Assembly (NCBI RefSeq): GCF_900115295.1
Contig: NZ_FOVZ01000004.1
Location: 1-64,000 of the forward strand
Direction of reading: 5' to 3'
DNA length: 64,000 nucleotides
Origin: Sphingomonas sp. OK281
GTDB lineage: Bacteria; Pseudomonadota; Alphaproteobacteria; Sphingomonadales; Sphingomonadaceae
The notes under the pieces were generated by a model. It made no database searches. It saw nothing but the letters and a program-made list of their open reading frames with translations, and was not told the origin of the DNA. Shown here piece by piece: positions 46,461-55,368 of this stretch. Both the position numbers and the translations under genes were made by a program. Each line of letters starts with the position of its first letter. The stretch's first letter is position 1.

Positions 46461-47612
46461 ATGGCCAATCTGATCATCCGACCGGTCGAGACCAAGAAGG
46501 ACCGCAAGATCTTCATCGATCTGCCGTTCCGTCTTTACGCCGACGATCCCCACTGGGTGCCGCCTTTGAAGTCGGAAGCGCTGGGGCTGATCACCCCCGA
46601 GAAGAATGGCTGGTTCAGCCATGCCAAGGCGCAGCTGTTCCTCGCCGAGGAGGACGGCCGGGTGGTCGGGCGGATCTCCGCGCACATCGATACGCTGGCG
46701 CTGACGATGCCGCCCGAGCAGGGCTTCGGCCCTGGCGTCGGCCAATGGGGGCTGATGGAAGCGGAGCGTCAGGACATCTTCCAGGCGCTGCTCGCGCGCG
46801 CGGAAAGCTGGCTGCGCGAGCAGGGCATGACGCGCGCGATGGGCCCGATCAGCATGTCGATCTGGGAGGAGCCGGGCCTGCTGATCGACGGTTACGATCA
46901 TCCGCCGACGATCATGATGGGCCACGCCAAGCGCGAGTATCGCGGCTGGATCGAATGGGCGAACTATCGTCCGATCAAGCAGCTGATGACCTACGAGGTC
47001 GACGTCACCAAGCAGTTCCCGCCGATCGTCCAGCGCATCATCAAGTCGGGCGAGAAGAACCCGCGGATCACCGTCCGCAACGTCGACAAGACCAAGTTCG
47101 AGGAGGAGGCGGCGATCATCCTCGCGATCCTGAACGACGCGTGGCGCGACAATTGGGGGTTCGTGCCGCTGACCCCGCCCGAGATCAAGGACGTCGGCGT
47201 GAAGCTGAAGCCGATCGTCTTCAACGACCTGATCCGCATCGCCGAACTGGACGGCAAGCCCGTAGCGTTCATGATCACGCTCCCCGACCTAAACGAGGCG
47301 ATCAAGCCGCTCAACGGGACCCTGCTGCCGTTCGGCTGGGCCAAGCTGTTGTGGTGGTTGCGCAAGCCCAAGGTGCGGACGGTACGCGTCCCGCTGATGG
47401 GCGTGGTGAAGGAGTTGCAGGCGTCGCGGATGGCGAGCCAGCTGGCCTTCATGATGATCGAATATATCCGTCGGGCGTCGGTCGAGCATTACGGTGCGCA
47501 ACGTGCGGAGATCGGCTGGATCCTGGACGACAACCAGGGGATGCGGTCGATCGCGGAGACGATCGAGAGCCGGGTGAACAAGGTGTACCAGGTGTACGAG
47601 CGGACGCTGTAG
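46461..47612 (+). CDS. GNAT-fold acyltransferase-like protein, candidate bacterial ceramide synthase
   Basis: A 383-residue protein with N-terminal LIIRPVETKKDRKIFIDLPFRLYADDPHWVPPL. A GNAT-like region near residues 70-130 (FLAEEDGRVVGRISAHID) and a second half with further GNAT-like elements (ILDDNQGMRSIAETI at the end) follow. I recognise it as the alphaproteobacterial family to which I believe the Caulobacter bacterial ceramide synthase belongs. That enzyme N-acylates sphinganine and is encoded near spt. Here it is 5.8 kb from spt, in the same orientation. The functional call is inference; it could be another N-acyltransferase. Confidence 0.65.
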   Translation: MANLIIRPVETKKDRKIFIDLPFRLYADDPHWVPPLKSEALGLITPEKNGWFSHAKAQLFLAEEDGRVVGRISAHIDTLALTMPPEQGFGPGVGQWGLMEAERQDIFQALLARAESWLREQGMTRAMGPISMSIWEEPGLLIDGYDHPPTIMMGHAKREYRGWIEWANYRPIKQLMTYEVDVTKQFPPIVQRIIKSGEKNPRITVRNVDKTKFEEEAAIILAILNDAWRDNWGFVPLTPPEIKDVGVKLKPIVFNDLIRIAELDGKPVAFMITLPDLNEAIKPLNGTLLPFGWAKLLWWLRKPKVRTVRVPLMGVVKELQASRMASQLAFMMIEYIRRASVEHYGAQRAEIGWILDDNQGMRSIAETIESRVNKVYQVYERTL

Positions 47613-47689
47613 GGGCGACGCGTTCGGTCAGGTTTCCCCCTTCGATACCGGAGCAGCGTGTTCTCCCGGTGAAGGCGAAGATGACGCCT

Positions 47690-48016
47690 CTATTGCCGCT
47701 TCCTTTTGCCGAACGGCATCTTGAGCGTCACCGCAGCCCCCTGCCCGCTCGCGCCGGGCAGTTCGGTGCGGATCGCGTGGACATTCCCGGTGCCGCCACC
47801 GGGGAGGCGAAACGACAGCGGGTCGCCGCAGGGCGACCGGACCGGTTCGGGGATGGTGGCGCGGCGCCGGTCGGTCGGCCGGGCGCAGACGACGATCTCG
47901 CCGCCGGCGTCGACCTGAGCCGGGCACGGCATCGTCGTTCGGGGTGTGCGCTTGCGGAGTTCGGGAGGGAGCGGCGGGCCTGCCACGGCCTGAAGCAGGA
48001 GCAGCCCGGCCAGCAT
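47690..48016 (-). CDS. Small secreted protein, function unknown
   Basis: A 108-residue protein with a short hydrophobic N-terminus (MLAGLLLLQAVAGPPLPPEL) that could be a signal peptide or anchor. Two Cys follow (PCPAQ, VVCARP) and the C-terminus is basic (MPFGKRKRQ). I do not recognise the family. Its ATG immediately abuts the stop of the outer-membrane gene upstream, so it is co-translated as the last gene of erpA-xth-OMP. That tight link is the main evidence that it is real. Confidence 0.65.
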   Translation of the reverse strand: MLAGLLLLQAVAGPPLPPELRKRTPRTTMPCPAQVDAGGEIVVCARPTDRRRATIPEPVRSPCGDPLSFRLPGGGTGNVHAIRTELPGASGQGAAVTLKMPFGKRKRQ

Positions 48017-48811
48017 CTAGAACCTCCGCGAAATTCCCGCATAGACCCGCGCATCGGGCGTATGATCGTTGAGGCCGGCGGCGCCGAGCACGTCGAACTG
48101 GAGATCGTCGCTCGCCGACCACGCCAGCGACAGGGCCGCGACGGCCTGCGTCGCGTGCTCCTCGGGATCGTCGTCGCGCAGCGCCTGCATCTCGCCGGTG
48201 AGCGTGAAATCCTTGTTCAGCTTCACCGCCAGGCCAGCCGCCGCGCTGTAGGCAAGATGCCGGCCATCGCCGTCCTGATCGACCGCAGCATCGATCTCGG
48301 GCGTGAGATCGAGCGACAGCGTGTCGGAGAGTTCGTACGTCACCGGGACGAGGAACCCCGCGCCCCAATCGCCCGCGCCGATCGACGAGCGTCCGACCGG
48401 CAACGTCACGAACGGTAGTACCGAGACCGACAGCCCCGCGCCGTCCGGATTGTGCAGGTTCGCCTTCATCCCGAGCGACACGTCGCCGACCCCGTTGACG
48501 GAATCGACGCCCGTCGAATCGCGCAGCCGGTCATGCCCGAACGGCGTCCAGCCGATCCGCGCCTCGATCGTGTCGCTGACCCCGACGCGGACCAGCGTGT
48601 CGCCGAACAGGATGCTGTCCTCGCGCGAACCGGGCTGATCGTCGCGCGTCCAGTCCGCGATCGACGTCTCGACCGAAATCTTGCCGGGCGCGATCGTGCA
48701 GGCGGGCGTATCCAGACCCGGCCGTTCGGGGCAATATTCGCGGTCCTGCGCGCGGGCGCTGGTCGCATACAGTGCCGCGAACGACATTAGGGCAACGGCC
48801 AACGGCTTCAT
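48017..48811 (-). CDS. Outer-membrane beta-barrel protein (phenol MetA-degradation/transporter-like family)
   Basis: A 264-residue exported protein. The signal peptide is MKPLAVALMSFAALYATSARAQ. Alternating hydrophobic strands then run to the C-terminal YAGISRRF, with the aromatic end expected for Bam insertion. The pattern resembles proteins annotated as transporters in the PF13557 (Phenol_MetA_deg) group, whose substrates are mostly unknown. The start overlaps the xth stop as ATGA. Confidence 0.75.
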   Translation of the reverse strand: MKPLAVALMSFAALYATSARAQDREYCPERPGLDTPACTIAPGKISVETSIADWTRDDQPGSREDSILFGDTLVRVGVSDTIEARIGWTPFGHDRLRDSTGVDSVNGVGDVSLGMKANLHNPDGAGLSVSVLPFVTLPVGRSSIGAGDWGAGFLVPVTYELSDTLSLDLTPEIDAAVDQDGDGRHLAYSAAAGLAVKLNKDFTLTGEMQALRDDDPEEHATQAVAALSLAWSASDDLQFDVLGAAGLNDHTPDARVYAGISRRF

Positions 48812-49578
48812 CGCAACCGGACCCATGTCGGCGCGTGATCGCTGGCCTTTTCGCGGCCGCGATACGCCTTGTCGACGCCGGCATCAATCATACGGTCGGC
48901 CGCCTGCGGGCTGAGCAGCAGGTGGTCGATCCGGAACCCGGCGTCGCGCTGCCATGCGCCGGCCTGGTAATCCCAGAACGTCCAGACGCCGCCTTTGGGA
49001 AATTGCGTGCGCAGCGAATCGGTCCAGCCCTGTGCGACGAGCGCGCGGTAATGCTCGCGGCTTTCCGGCTGCATCAGCGCGTCGTCCTGCATCGCTCGGA
49101 CCGAGAAGGTGTCGTCGTCGTTGGCGATCACGTTGTAGTCGCCGGCGAGGATGGCCGGCTTTTCCTCCGCCAGCAGGACGCGCGCGCGCGCTGCGAGGCG
49201 GTCCATCCAGCGGAGCTTGTAGTCGAACTTTGGACCGGGCTGCGGGTTGCCGTTGGGCAGATAGAGCGCGGCGACGATCAGGCCGTCGATCTCGGCCTCG
49301 ATATAGCGGCTGTGCTCGTCCTCGGGTTCGCCGTCGAGACCGCGCTGGCGGACGACGGGCGTGCCGCTCTTGGCGAGGATCGCGACGCCGTTCCAGGCCT
49401 TCTGGCCATGCCAGACCGCGCCGTAGCCGGCGGCTTCGATATCGGCGATCGGGAAGGTGTCGTCGCTCGACTTCAGTTCCTGGAGACAGACGATGTCGGG
49501 CTGATCTTCGGTGAGATACTCGATCAGCCGCGGCAACCGCGCCTTGATGCCGTTGACGTTGTACGTGACGATTTTCAT
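48808..49578 (-). CDS. xth: Exodeoxyribonuclease III / AP endonuclease
   Basis: Exonuclease III-family AP endonuclease for base-excision repair, 256 residues. It has the EEP-fold motifs TYNVNGIKARL, LQELK (metal Glu), GDYNVIAN and the final RIDHLLLS and SDHAP (catalytic Asp-His). It starts 7 bases after the erpA stop. The frame is open upstream into erpA, but this ATG gives the canonical N-terminus MKIVTYNVNGI. Confidence 0.94.
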   Translation of the reverse strand: MKIVTYNVNGIKARLPRLIEYLTEDQPDIVCLQELKSSDDTFPIADIEAAGYGAVWHGQKAWNGVAILAKSGTPVVRQRGLDGEPEDEHSRYIEAEIDGLIVAALYLPNGNPQPGPKFDYKLRWMDRLAARARVLLAEEKPAILAGDYNVIANDDDTFSVRAMQDDALMQPESREHYRALVAQGWTDSLRTQFPKGGVWTFWDYQAGAWQRDAGFRIDHLLLSPQAADRMIDAGVDKAYRGREKASDHAPTWVRLR

Positions 49579-49585
49579 GGTGGCG

Positions 49586-49924
49586 TCAGACCGAGAAGCT
49601 GGAGCCGCAGCCGCAACCCGACGCGGCATTGGGGTTCTCGACCTTGAACGCGGCGCCCGCGAGCGACTCGACGTAATCGACCGCGCACCCGCGGACGAGA
49701 TCGATGCTGACGCTGTCGACGACGAGCTTAACGCCATCATGCTCGGCGATCACGTCGTCGGATTCGACCGAATCGGCGAACCCGAACTTGTACTGGAACC
49801 CGGAGCAGCCGCCGCCGTCGACCGAGAGACGCAGGATCGCCGGCTTCCCCTGCTTGGTGGCGATCGCCGCGACGCGCGCCGCGGCGGAAGGGGTGAGGGT
49901 GATGTCTTGAACCAGCGTTGCCAT
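49586..49924 (-). CDS. erpA: Iron-sulfur insertion protein (ErpA/IscA family)
   Basis: A-type carrier that delivers Fe-S clusters to apoproteins, 112 residues. The three conserved Cys are in GGGCSGFQYKF and the C-terminal SGCGCGSSF. The N-terminus ITLTPSAAARVAAI fits HesB/IscA. The choice of ErpA over IscA/SufA is by similarity and because no isc or suf genes are nearby. First gene of erpA-xth-OMP-small protein. Confidence 0.9.
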   Translation of the reverse strand: MATLVQDITLTPSAAARVAAIATKQGKPAILRLSVDGGGCSGFQYKFGFADSVESDDVIAEHDGVKLVVDSVSIDLVRGCAVDYVESLAGAAFKVENPNAASGCGCGSSFSV

Positions 49925-50017
49925 GCGTCGGAGATAGGAGGTTGCGCTATCCGCGGCAACCTTGGGCGCGACGGTACGCATAAGGCCTGTCGACGTTCCG
50001 CGGCCTCCGCCTCACTC

Positions 50018-50095
50018 GTCATCCCAGCGAAAGCTGGGATCTCATGCAGAGGGTCCGTCCCCGTGGATCAAGGTCCCGGCTGTCGCCGGGATGAC
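50018..50095. repeat. Type E palindromic repeat
   Basis: Ends GTCATCCCAGCGAAAGCTGGGATC and GGTCCCGGCTGTCGCCGGGATGAC. The layout matches the element at 10471-10565, with a different core. Confidence 0.7.
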
Positions 50096-50137
50096 GGGGG
50101 TGTGGCTTACAGTGTCGCCTGCGCCTGCGTCTGCAGG

Positions 50138-50920
50138 TCAGTCCTGTGCGGCGGGGCCGCCCGTCGAAACTGGGATCGCGTTGACCGAGCGGTCCTGCGC
50201 GGCGAGCAGGTAATCCGCCGTGGTGAGGAACGGCACCGGGTTGACGGCGTGGCCGTCGATGCGGACTTCATAGTGAAGATGCGAGCCGGTCGAGCGGCCG
50301 GTCGAGCCCATCAGCGCGATCAGCTGGCCGCGGACGACGCGGGCGTTGTCGGCGACGAGGATCTTCGAGAGATGGCCGTAGCGCGTCGCGATGCCCTTGC
50401 CATGGCTGATCTCGACCATGTTGCCATAGCCGCCCTGGCGACCGGCGTGCGCGATGATGCCATCGGCGGTGGCGTAGATCGGCGTGCCGATCGGGCCGGG
50501 GATGTCGACGCCGGCGTGCATCGCCGCGGTGCCGCGGAACGGATCGGAGCGGATGCCGAAATTGCTCGTGAACGACAGCGAATGCACCGGCTGGACCGAC
50601 GGGATCGCGATCACGCCCTGCTGCGTCGCGTCGAGCTTCTTCCAGGTCTGGAACAGCGTGCGGAACTGCGCGTCGGCACGGAGATCTGCGGTGGCTTCCT
50701 CGGTGTTCGCGGCGATCATCGGACCGCCGGTTGCGGCAACGTGGTGCGCAACCTTCACGCTCTGGGCAGAAGCGACGACCTGCGCCTCGGCGGTCGCGCC
50801 GAAAGCGGTCATCCCCATTACGGTCGCGGCGATCGCCAACCAGCGAAACGTGAACGACGTGTACACCACGGACACGGCCTTGAGGCGCGTCACGATGGCT
50901 GCTGCGGTAATTTCGACCAT
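50138..50920 (-). CDS. M23-family (LytM) peptidoglycan peptidase
   Basis: A 260-residue exported zinc endopeptidase-like protein. A hydrophobic export segment (about residues 27-48, LAIAATVMGMTAFGATAEAQ) precedes the C-terminal LytM domain. The metal and catalytic motifs are HAGVDIPG, RYGHLSK and SHLHYEVRIDG, complete and in order, so it is probably active rather than an EnvC-like activator. The LIALMGSTGRSTGSHLHYEV segment is a family hallmark. It likely cuts peptide cross-links during growth or division. Confidence 0.9.
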   Translation of the reverse strand: MVEITAAAIVTRLKAVSVVYTSFTFRWLAIAATVMGMTAFGATAEAQVVASAQSVKVAHHVAATGGPMIAANTEEATADLRADAQFRTLFQTWKKLDATQQGVIAIPSVQPVHSLSFTSNFGIRSDPFRGTAAMHAGVDIPGPIGTPIYATADGIIAHAGRQGGYGNMVEISHGKGIATRYGHLSKILVADNARVVRGQLIALMGSTGRSTGSHLHYEVRIDGHAVNPVPFLTTADYLLAAQDRSVNAIPVSTGGPAAQD

Positions 50921-51189
50921 TGGTCCCCGACACAAAAATGCAGGGCCGTTCGCTTCAAGGCGGACGGCTCCGAAACTCTGTCCTGACTCGCAGCCCCTCC
51001 GCGCACCAGACGCTTTGGGTTAGGCCGGATACCGCCGTTCCGGGCAATAGCACCACGCGGCCGGCGCGGCGGAGCGGCAGGTTGATGCGGCGAGTTGATG
51101 CAAATCGAGACGATCGTCGTGGAACAGGACGCACGGCACGATATCCGCCGAGAAATGTCGGCGAATCTCCTGTCCTTACCGCCGGCTCC

Positions 51190-51642
51190 TCAGAGTGTCT
51201 TTGCGGCAGCCAGAACCGCCTCCGCATGGCCCGGCACGCGGACCTTCCGCCAAGCCTTGGCCAGCGTCTCGTCGGCGCCGAACAGGAAGGTCGCCCGTTC
51301 GATCCCCATATACTTGCGGCCGTACATCGCCTTCTCAACCCACACCCCGAACGCCTCGCAGGCGACGCCGTCGACGTCGCTGCCGAGACGGACCGACAGA
51401 CCGTGCTTGGTCGCGAACTTGGCGTGCGACGCCGGCGTATCCTTCGAGATGCCGACGACCGTCACGCCGGACGCTGCGAACGCATCGGCGAGCGCGGAAA
51501 AGTCCTTTGCTTCGGTCGTGCAGCCCGCCGTGTCGTCCTTCGGGTAGAAATACACTACCAGCGGCGCGCCAAGGCTGGTCAGCGAGACGACCGCGTCGTC
51601 GATCGTGACCGCCACATCGGGAATCGTAGATCCCTCATCCAT
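51190..51642 (-). CDS. bcp: Thioredoxin-dependent peroxiredoxin (BCP/PrxQ)
   Basis: Reduces hydrogen peroxide and organic peroxides using thioredoxin; 150 residues, cytoplasmic. The peroxidatic Cys is in FYPKDDTAGCTTEAKDF. The usual PrxQ resolving Cys five residues later is replaced (CTTEAK), so this is a one-Cys or atypical variant. A later Cys in VACEAFGVW may serve. The ATG overlaps the end of glnE by 8 bases. Confidence 0.9.
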   Translation of the reverse strand: MDEGSTIPDVAVTIDDAVVSLTSLGAPLVVYFYPKDDTAGCTTEAKDFSALADAFAASGVTVVGISKDTPASHAKFATKHGLSVRLGSDVDGVACEAFGVWVEKAMYGRKYMGIERATFLFGADETLAKAWRKVRVPGHAEAVLAAAKTL

Positions 51643-54319
51643 CCTGCTCTCCCGTCGCTCGCGTCCAAAATCCGCGAACCTCCTGCCGGGTCGATTCGAG
51701 CGTGGCAACAACTGCGTCCCAGTCGGCGACGCCGATCGCGCGCGCGATCAAGGCTTCGGTAGCAAGCCCCGGCGGCGTCGCGTCCGGTGCGACGAGGCGC
51801 AACGTGACCAGCAGTCGGGTCAGCACGTCATGCGCATCGCGCAGTTCAGCCGGCGCGAGCCCCTCCGCGACCAGACGATCGATCGCGATGCCCAGATCGG
51901 GATCGAACCCGGTGCGGTTGACCAGCTGCACGACATGGACCGCGAATTCGAGATCGACCAAGCCACCCGGGAGCAGCTTGGCGTCGAGTGGCCCCTTGGG
52001 TGGCTTGTGCGCGGCCATCTCGGCACGCATTCTCGTCGCATCGGCCACCACATTGCGCGCCGGCCGATCGCCTTCGAGGACGCGGCGGATGATCGCCGCC
52101 ACTGCGTTCCGGGCACCGATCGCCCCGAACACCGGACGGGCACGGGTGAGCGCCATGTGCTCCCACGTCCAGGCATCCTCGCGCTGGTAGCGTGCGAAGC
52201 TGTCGAGCGTGACGACCAGCGGTCCCTGCCCGCCCGACGGCCGCAACCGGGTATCGATCTGATACAGCGGGCCCGCGGCGGTCGCGACCGACAGCGCGGC
52301 GGTCACGCGCTGCGCCAACCGATTGTAGTACAGCGTTGCGCCCAGCGGTTTGGGACCGTTCGATTCGGCCGTAAAATCCCCCGTGAACAGGTAGATAAGG
52401 TCGAGATCGGAAGCGTGGGTAAGCATCCCCCCGCCCATCCGCCCCAGCGCGAGGATGACGAGTTCGCTGTTCGGCACGCGGCCGTGCGCCGCCGCAAACG
52501 CCTCGATCGTCGCGCGAGCCAAGACACCGATCGCGGCTTCTGCGACCCGCGCATACCCGGCGGCGACATCGAGGGGATCGGTGGCGCCCGCGACGATCTG
52601 CGTACCCAGCGCGAACCGGTGCTCGCCGACGACACGACGGACGTGATCGAGCCTCGCCTGATAATCCCCGCCAGCGTCGCCCGCCGACATCGCTGCCTTG
52701 AGCATCGCGACATCGCCAACCGGCGCGAACGCGGTCGCGTCGATCAGCCCGTCGAGCAGGTTCGGCCGCCGTCCGAGATCGTCGGCAAGAGTCGGCGCAT
52801 GGCTGAGGATCGTCGCGAGCAACGTCGCCAACCCCGGCCGCGCCTCCAGCAGGCGAAAGATGTTGATCGCGCTGGGCAGGCGTTCGAGCAGCGCATCGAG
52901 CCGCAGCAACGCGGCTTGCGGAACCGGCGCGGTCGCGAGCGCGGTGACGAGCGTCGGCAGCACCGCCTCCAGCGCCTCGCGTGCGGCGGGACTGCGGAGA
53001 GCGGGATACGCTCCGCCACGCCACGCCTCGATTCGCTGCCTCGCCGGCTCGGGCGCATCGAACCCTGCGGCAGCAAGGTCCGCCTCCAAGTTTACCAGAT
53101 CGTGCGAGAAGGCTGGCCGGGCGGTATCGTCGAGCGCATCGTAAATCCGGCCGGTCGCCACCACCCGCGGCCGCAGCAGCGCCAGCAACGCATCCGCATC
53201 CTCCAGCCCGTGCAGCTTTGCAACGCGGTCGAGCGCATCTCCGGTCGGCAGCGCGTGGGTCTGGCGATCGTCGATCATCTGGACGCGGTGTTCGATCGTC
53301 CGGAGCAGCGTGTAGCCGTCGGTCAACGCGCGCGCCTCGTCGCTGCCGATCCATCCCGCCGCCGCCAACCGGGCGAGCGCGTCGCGGGTCGCCGGCGCGC
53401 GGACGCTCTGATCGCGCCCGCCATGGATGAGCTGGTGGATCTGGGCGAAGAACTCCGCCTCGCGGATCCCGCCGCGTCCGCGCTTCAGGTCATAGCCGGG
53501 GCCGAATGCCTGGCCCTGCAAATGATGATCGCGGATCCGCGCGGAGATGCCACGAATCTCACGGATCGCACCGAAATCGAGCGCCCGGCGCCACACGAAC
53601 GGCCGGATCGTATCGAGAAACCCCTGCCCAAGCGCAATGTCGCCCGCCGCCGCGCGTGCCCGGATGAACGCCGCACGCTCCCACGGCAGCGCCTGCGCCT
53701 CGTAATAGCCGATCGCCGCCTCGACCGGCAGGACGATCGGCGTGATCTCGGGCGATGGCCGCAACCGCAGGTCGACGCGTAGGACATAGCCGTCGCCATC
53801 ACGCGCCTGGAGCAGTTCGACGACACGCTTGCCGATCCGCACCGCCGCCTGCTCTGGCTCTTCGCGTGGCTTCAGCGGCAGCGTCGCGGGATCGAACAGC
53901 AGGATCGGATCGATGTCCGACGAATAATTGAGCTCGCCGCTGCCCTGCTTGCCGAGCGCGATCGCGACGAAGCCCAGCGGCTCCGCGCCGGGCGTCCGCT
54001 CCTCGATCGCGGCGCGGATCGCAGTGTCGAGCGCATGGTCGGCAAATCGAGTCAGCGCGCCCGTCACCGCGGTCAGATCGAGCATGCCTGCGAGGTCGCC
54101 GATCGCGACGTTGAGCGCCATCGCCCGCCGTTCCAGCCGAAGCCGCTTGGCGACGGGCATGTCGGGCTCGGCGCTTGACAGGGAAAGATCCAGCCGGCCC
54201 TCCGCGAGAGACCGGGCAAGCACCGGCTCGCGGTCGAGCACCATTGCCAGGAACGGAGACCATAGCCTGGCCCGCCCCAGCGCGTCGTTTATCGCAAGTT
54301 CAGGGTCGATATCGTGCAT
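51635..54319 (-). CDS. glnE: Bifunctional glutamine synthetase adenylyltransferase/deadenylase
   Basis: Adds and removes AMP on glutamine synthetase in response to PII and glutamine; 894 residues. The two nucleotidyltransferase domains are visible. The N-terminal domain has GKQGSGELNYSSDIDPILLFD near residue 125, and the C-terminal one has GRMGGGMLTHASDLDLIYLF near residue 625. Each is followed by an Asp-containing RLRPS motif. The N-terminal domain is shorter than in E. coli (about 945 residues). It is followed by bcp, translationally coupled. Confidence 0.94.
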   Translation of the reverse strand: MHDIDPELAINDALGRARLWSPFLAMVLDREPVLARSLAEGRLDLSLSSAEPDMPVAKRLRLERRAMALNVAIGDLAGMLDLTAVTGALTRFADHALDTAIRAAIEERTPGAEPLGFVAIALGKQGSGELNYSSDIDPILLFDPATLPLKPREEPEQAAVRIGKRVVELLQARDGDGYVLRVDLRLRPSPEITPIVLPVEAAIGYYEAQALPWERAAFIRARAAAGDIALGQGFLDTIRPFVWRRALDFGAIREIRGISARIRDHHLQGQAFGPGYDLKRGRGGIREAEFFAQIHQLIHGGRDQSVRAPATRDALARLAAAGWIGSDEARALTDGYTLLRTIEHRVQMIDDRQTHALPTGDALDRVAKLHGLEDADALLALLRPRVVATGRIYDALDDTARPAFSHDLVNLEADLAAAGFDAPEPARQRIEAWRGGAYPALRSPAAREALEAVLPTLVTALATAPVPQAALLRLDALLERLPSAINIFRLLEARPGLATLLATILSHAPTLADDLGRRPNLLDGLIDATAFAPVGDVAMLKAAMSAGDAGGDYQARLDHVRRVVGEHRFALGTQIVAGATDPLDVAAGYARVAEAAIGVLARATIEAFAAAHGRVPNSELVILALGRMGGGMLTHASDLDLIYLFTGDFTAESNGPKPLGATLYYNRLAQRVTAALSVATAAGPLYQIDTRLRPSGGQGPLVVTLDSFARYQREDAWTWEHMALTRARPVFGAIGARNAVAAIIRRVLEGDRPARNVVADATRMRAEMAAHKPPKGPLDAKLLPGGLVDLEFAVHVVQLVNRTGFDPDLGIAIDRLVAEGLAPAELRDAHDVLTRLLVTLRLVAPDATPPGLATEALIARAIGVADWDAVVATLESTRQEVRGFWTRATGEQDG

Positions 54320-54394
54320 GGCTTGGCGCTACACAAAGTAGTTAGCTCTTGACATCGGAAAGCAACGAAATCCGCAGCGTGTCGTTATGACGAT

Positions 54395-54568
54395 ATGACT
54401 TACGTACACGCCATGATCAATCGAAACGAGAACGCTCCACAGATCGTGCGTCGTCCTCGAGTGACCGACATCGTCGGAAACGCACTGTGCGACGCGTTTG
54501 CGGAGCCGAGAGGCCTGCCGGATGACATGATGCGGATGCTACGCCGGATCGACGGCTATCGGCACTGA
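54395..54568 (+). CDS. NepR-like anti-sigma factor candidate (second NepR)
   Basis: A 57-residue frame (or 51 residues from ATG 54413). Residues DIVGNALCDAFAEP then LPDDMMRMLRRID align with the two NepR helices, seen in the canonical copy as MGSALRSVYQKT and VPDDLLDLLGKLD. Spacing and the conserved G-x-A-L, P-D-D and terminal hydrophobic-Asp positions are kept. It lies between glnE and the 3' end of ecfG. No good ribosome site is visible. A weak EcfG-like promoter (GGAAA-N16-CGTG at 54357-54381) lies upstream. If expressed it could bind EcfG or PhyR. Confidence 0.55.
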   Translation: MTYVHAMINRNENAPQIVRRPRVTDIVGNALCDAFAEPRGLPDDMMRMLRRIDGYRH

Positions 54569-54619
54569 CATTGACCGAAGCCGACGCAGTCACAACTGCG
54601 ACAGGCCTGTTATATCGGG

Positions 54620-55273
54620 TCAACGACCCCGACTTAGTTCCTCGACATCGCCCATGATCGTATCGAGCGCTGTCTTGCTGGTATCCGTTTCATGATCGCG
54701 ACGTGAGGGCAACGACCCGTCCGTCAAAATCGTCTCCAGAGCTACTCGTCCCCGTGCAACACGGCTTTTGATCGTACCAACGGCGACGTTGCAGATTTCC
54801 GCTGCTTCCTCATACGCGAAACCGCCCGCTCCAACCAGGATCAGCGCCTCGCGCTGTGGCTGGGGGAGATGCATCAACGCGCGTTGCATATCACCGAGTT
54901 CGACATGCCGGTCCTGGCTCGCAGGAGCGGCAAGAATGCGATCGGCGACGAGATCATCCCACTCGCCCTTGAAGCGTGCGCGACGCATCTGCGAAAGATA
55001 CAGATTGCGTAGGATGATGAACGTCCATGCCCGCATATTCGTGCCTGCCTGAAAACGCAGGCGCGCAGCCCATGCCTTCAGCAGGGTTTCCTGTACGAGA
55101 TCGTCGGCCAGGTCGCGGCTGCCCGACAAGGAGCGACCGAACGCCCGCAGATGCGGTATTACTTGAGCAAGCTGGACCTTGAACTCGGAGTCCGAAAGCG
55201 AGACGTGCTCGACCGGAACGATGGCCTCGTCGATATCGTCAGTGATGTCTGCACGGGGCGCAGGCTGGGTCAT
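54620..55273 (-). CDS. ecfG: General stress sigma factor EcfG
   Basis: ECF-type sigma factor that directs the alphaproteobacterial general stress response, 217 residues. Region 2 contains GSRDLADDLVQETLLKAWAARLRF and AWTFIILRNLYLSQMRR. Region 4 is LPQPQREALILVGAGGFAYEEAAEICNVAVGTIKSRVARGR, the EcfG subtype. The ATG at 55273 gives MTQPAPRAD. A degenerate EcfG promoter (GTAAC-N16-CGTA on the minus strand, 55312-55336) may allow self-activation. It lies 95 bp downstream of a small membrane protein gene and next to phyR. Confidence 0.95.
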   Translation of the reverse strand: MTQPAPRADITDDIDEAIVPVEHVSLSDSEFKVQLAQVIPHLRAFGRSLSGSRDLADDLVQETLLKAWAARLRFQAGTNMRAWTFIILRNLYLSQMRRARFKGEWDDLVADRILAAPASQDRHVELGDMQRALMHLPQPQREALILVGAGGFAYEEAAEICNVAVGTIKSRVARGRVALETILTDGSLPSRRDHETDTSKTALDTIMGDVEELSRGR

Positions 55274-55368
55274 GGTAATCCAATCAATCCCGATAGAAAC
55301 TGCCGAGCGAATACGACAGACATAGGCGCAGGTTACCAGCATTGCCAGTGACCTACGCGGAATTCAGA

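Noticed and set aside
46448..48418. Plus-strand frame of about 656 codons
   Set aside because: Out of phase with the GNAT-like gene (46461-47612) and antisense to the two minus-strand genes that follow. Composition is unlike a real protein.
51605..53782. Plus-strand open frame of about 725 codons
   Set aside because: Shadow of glnE on the opposite strand; no motif or start signal.
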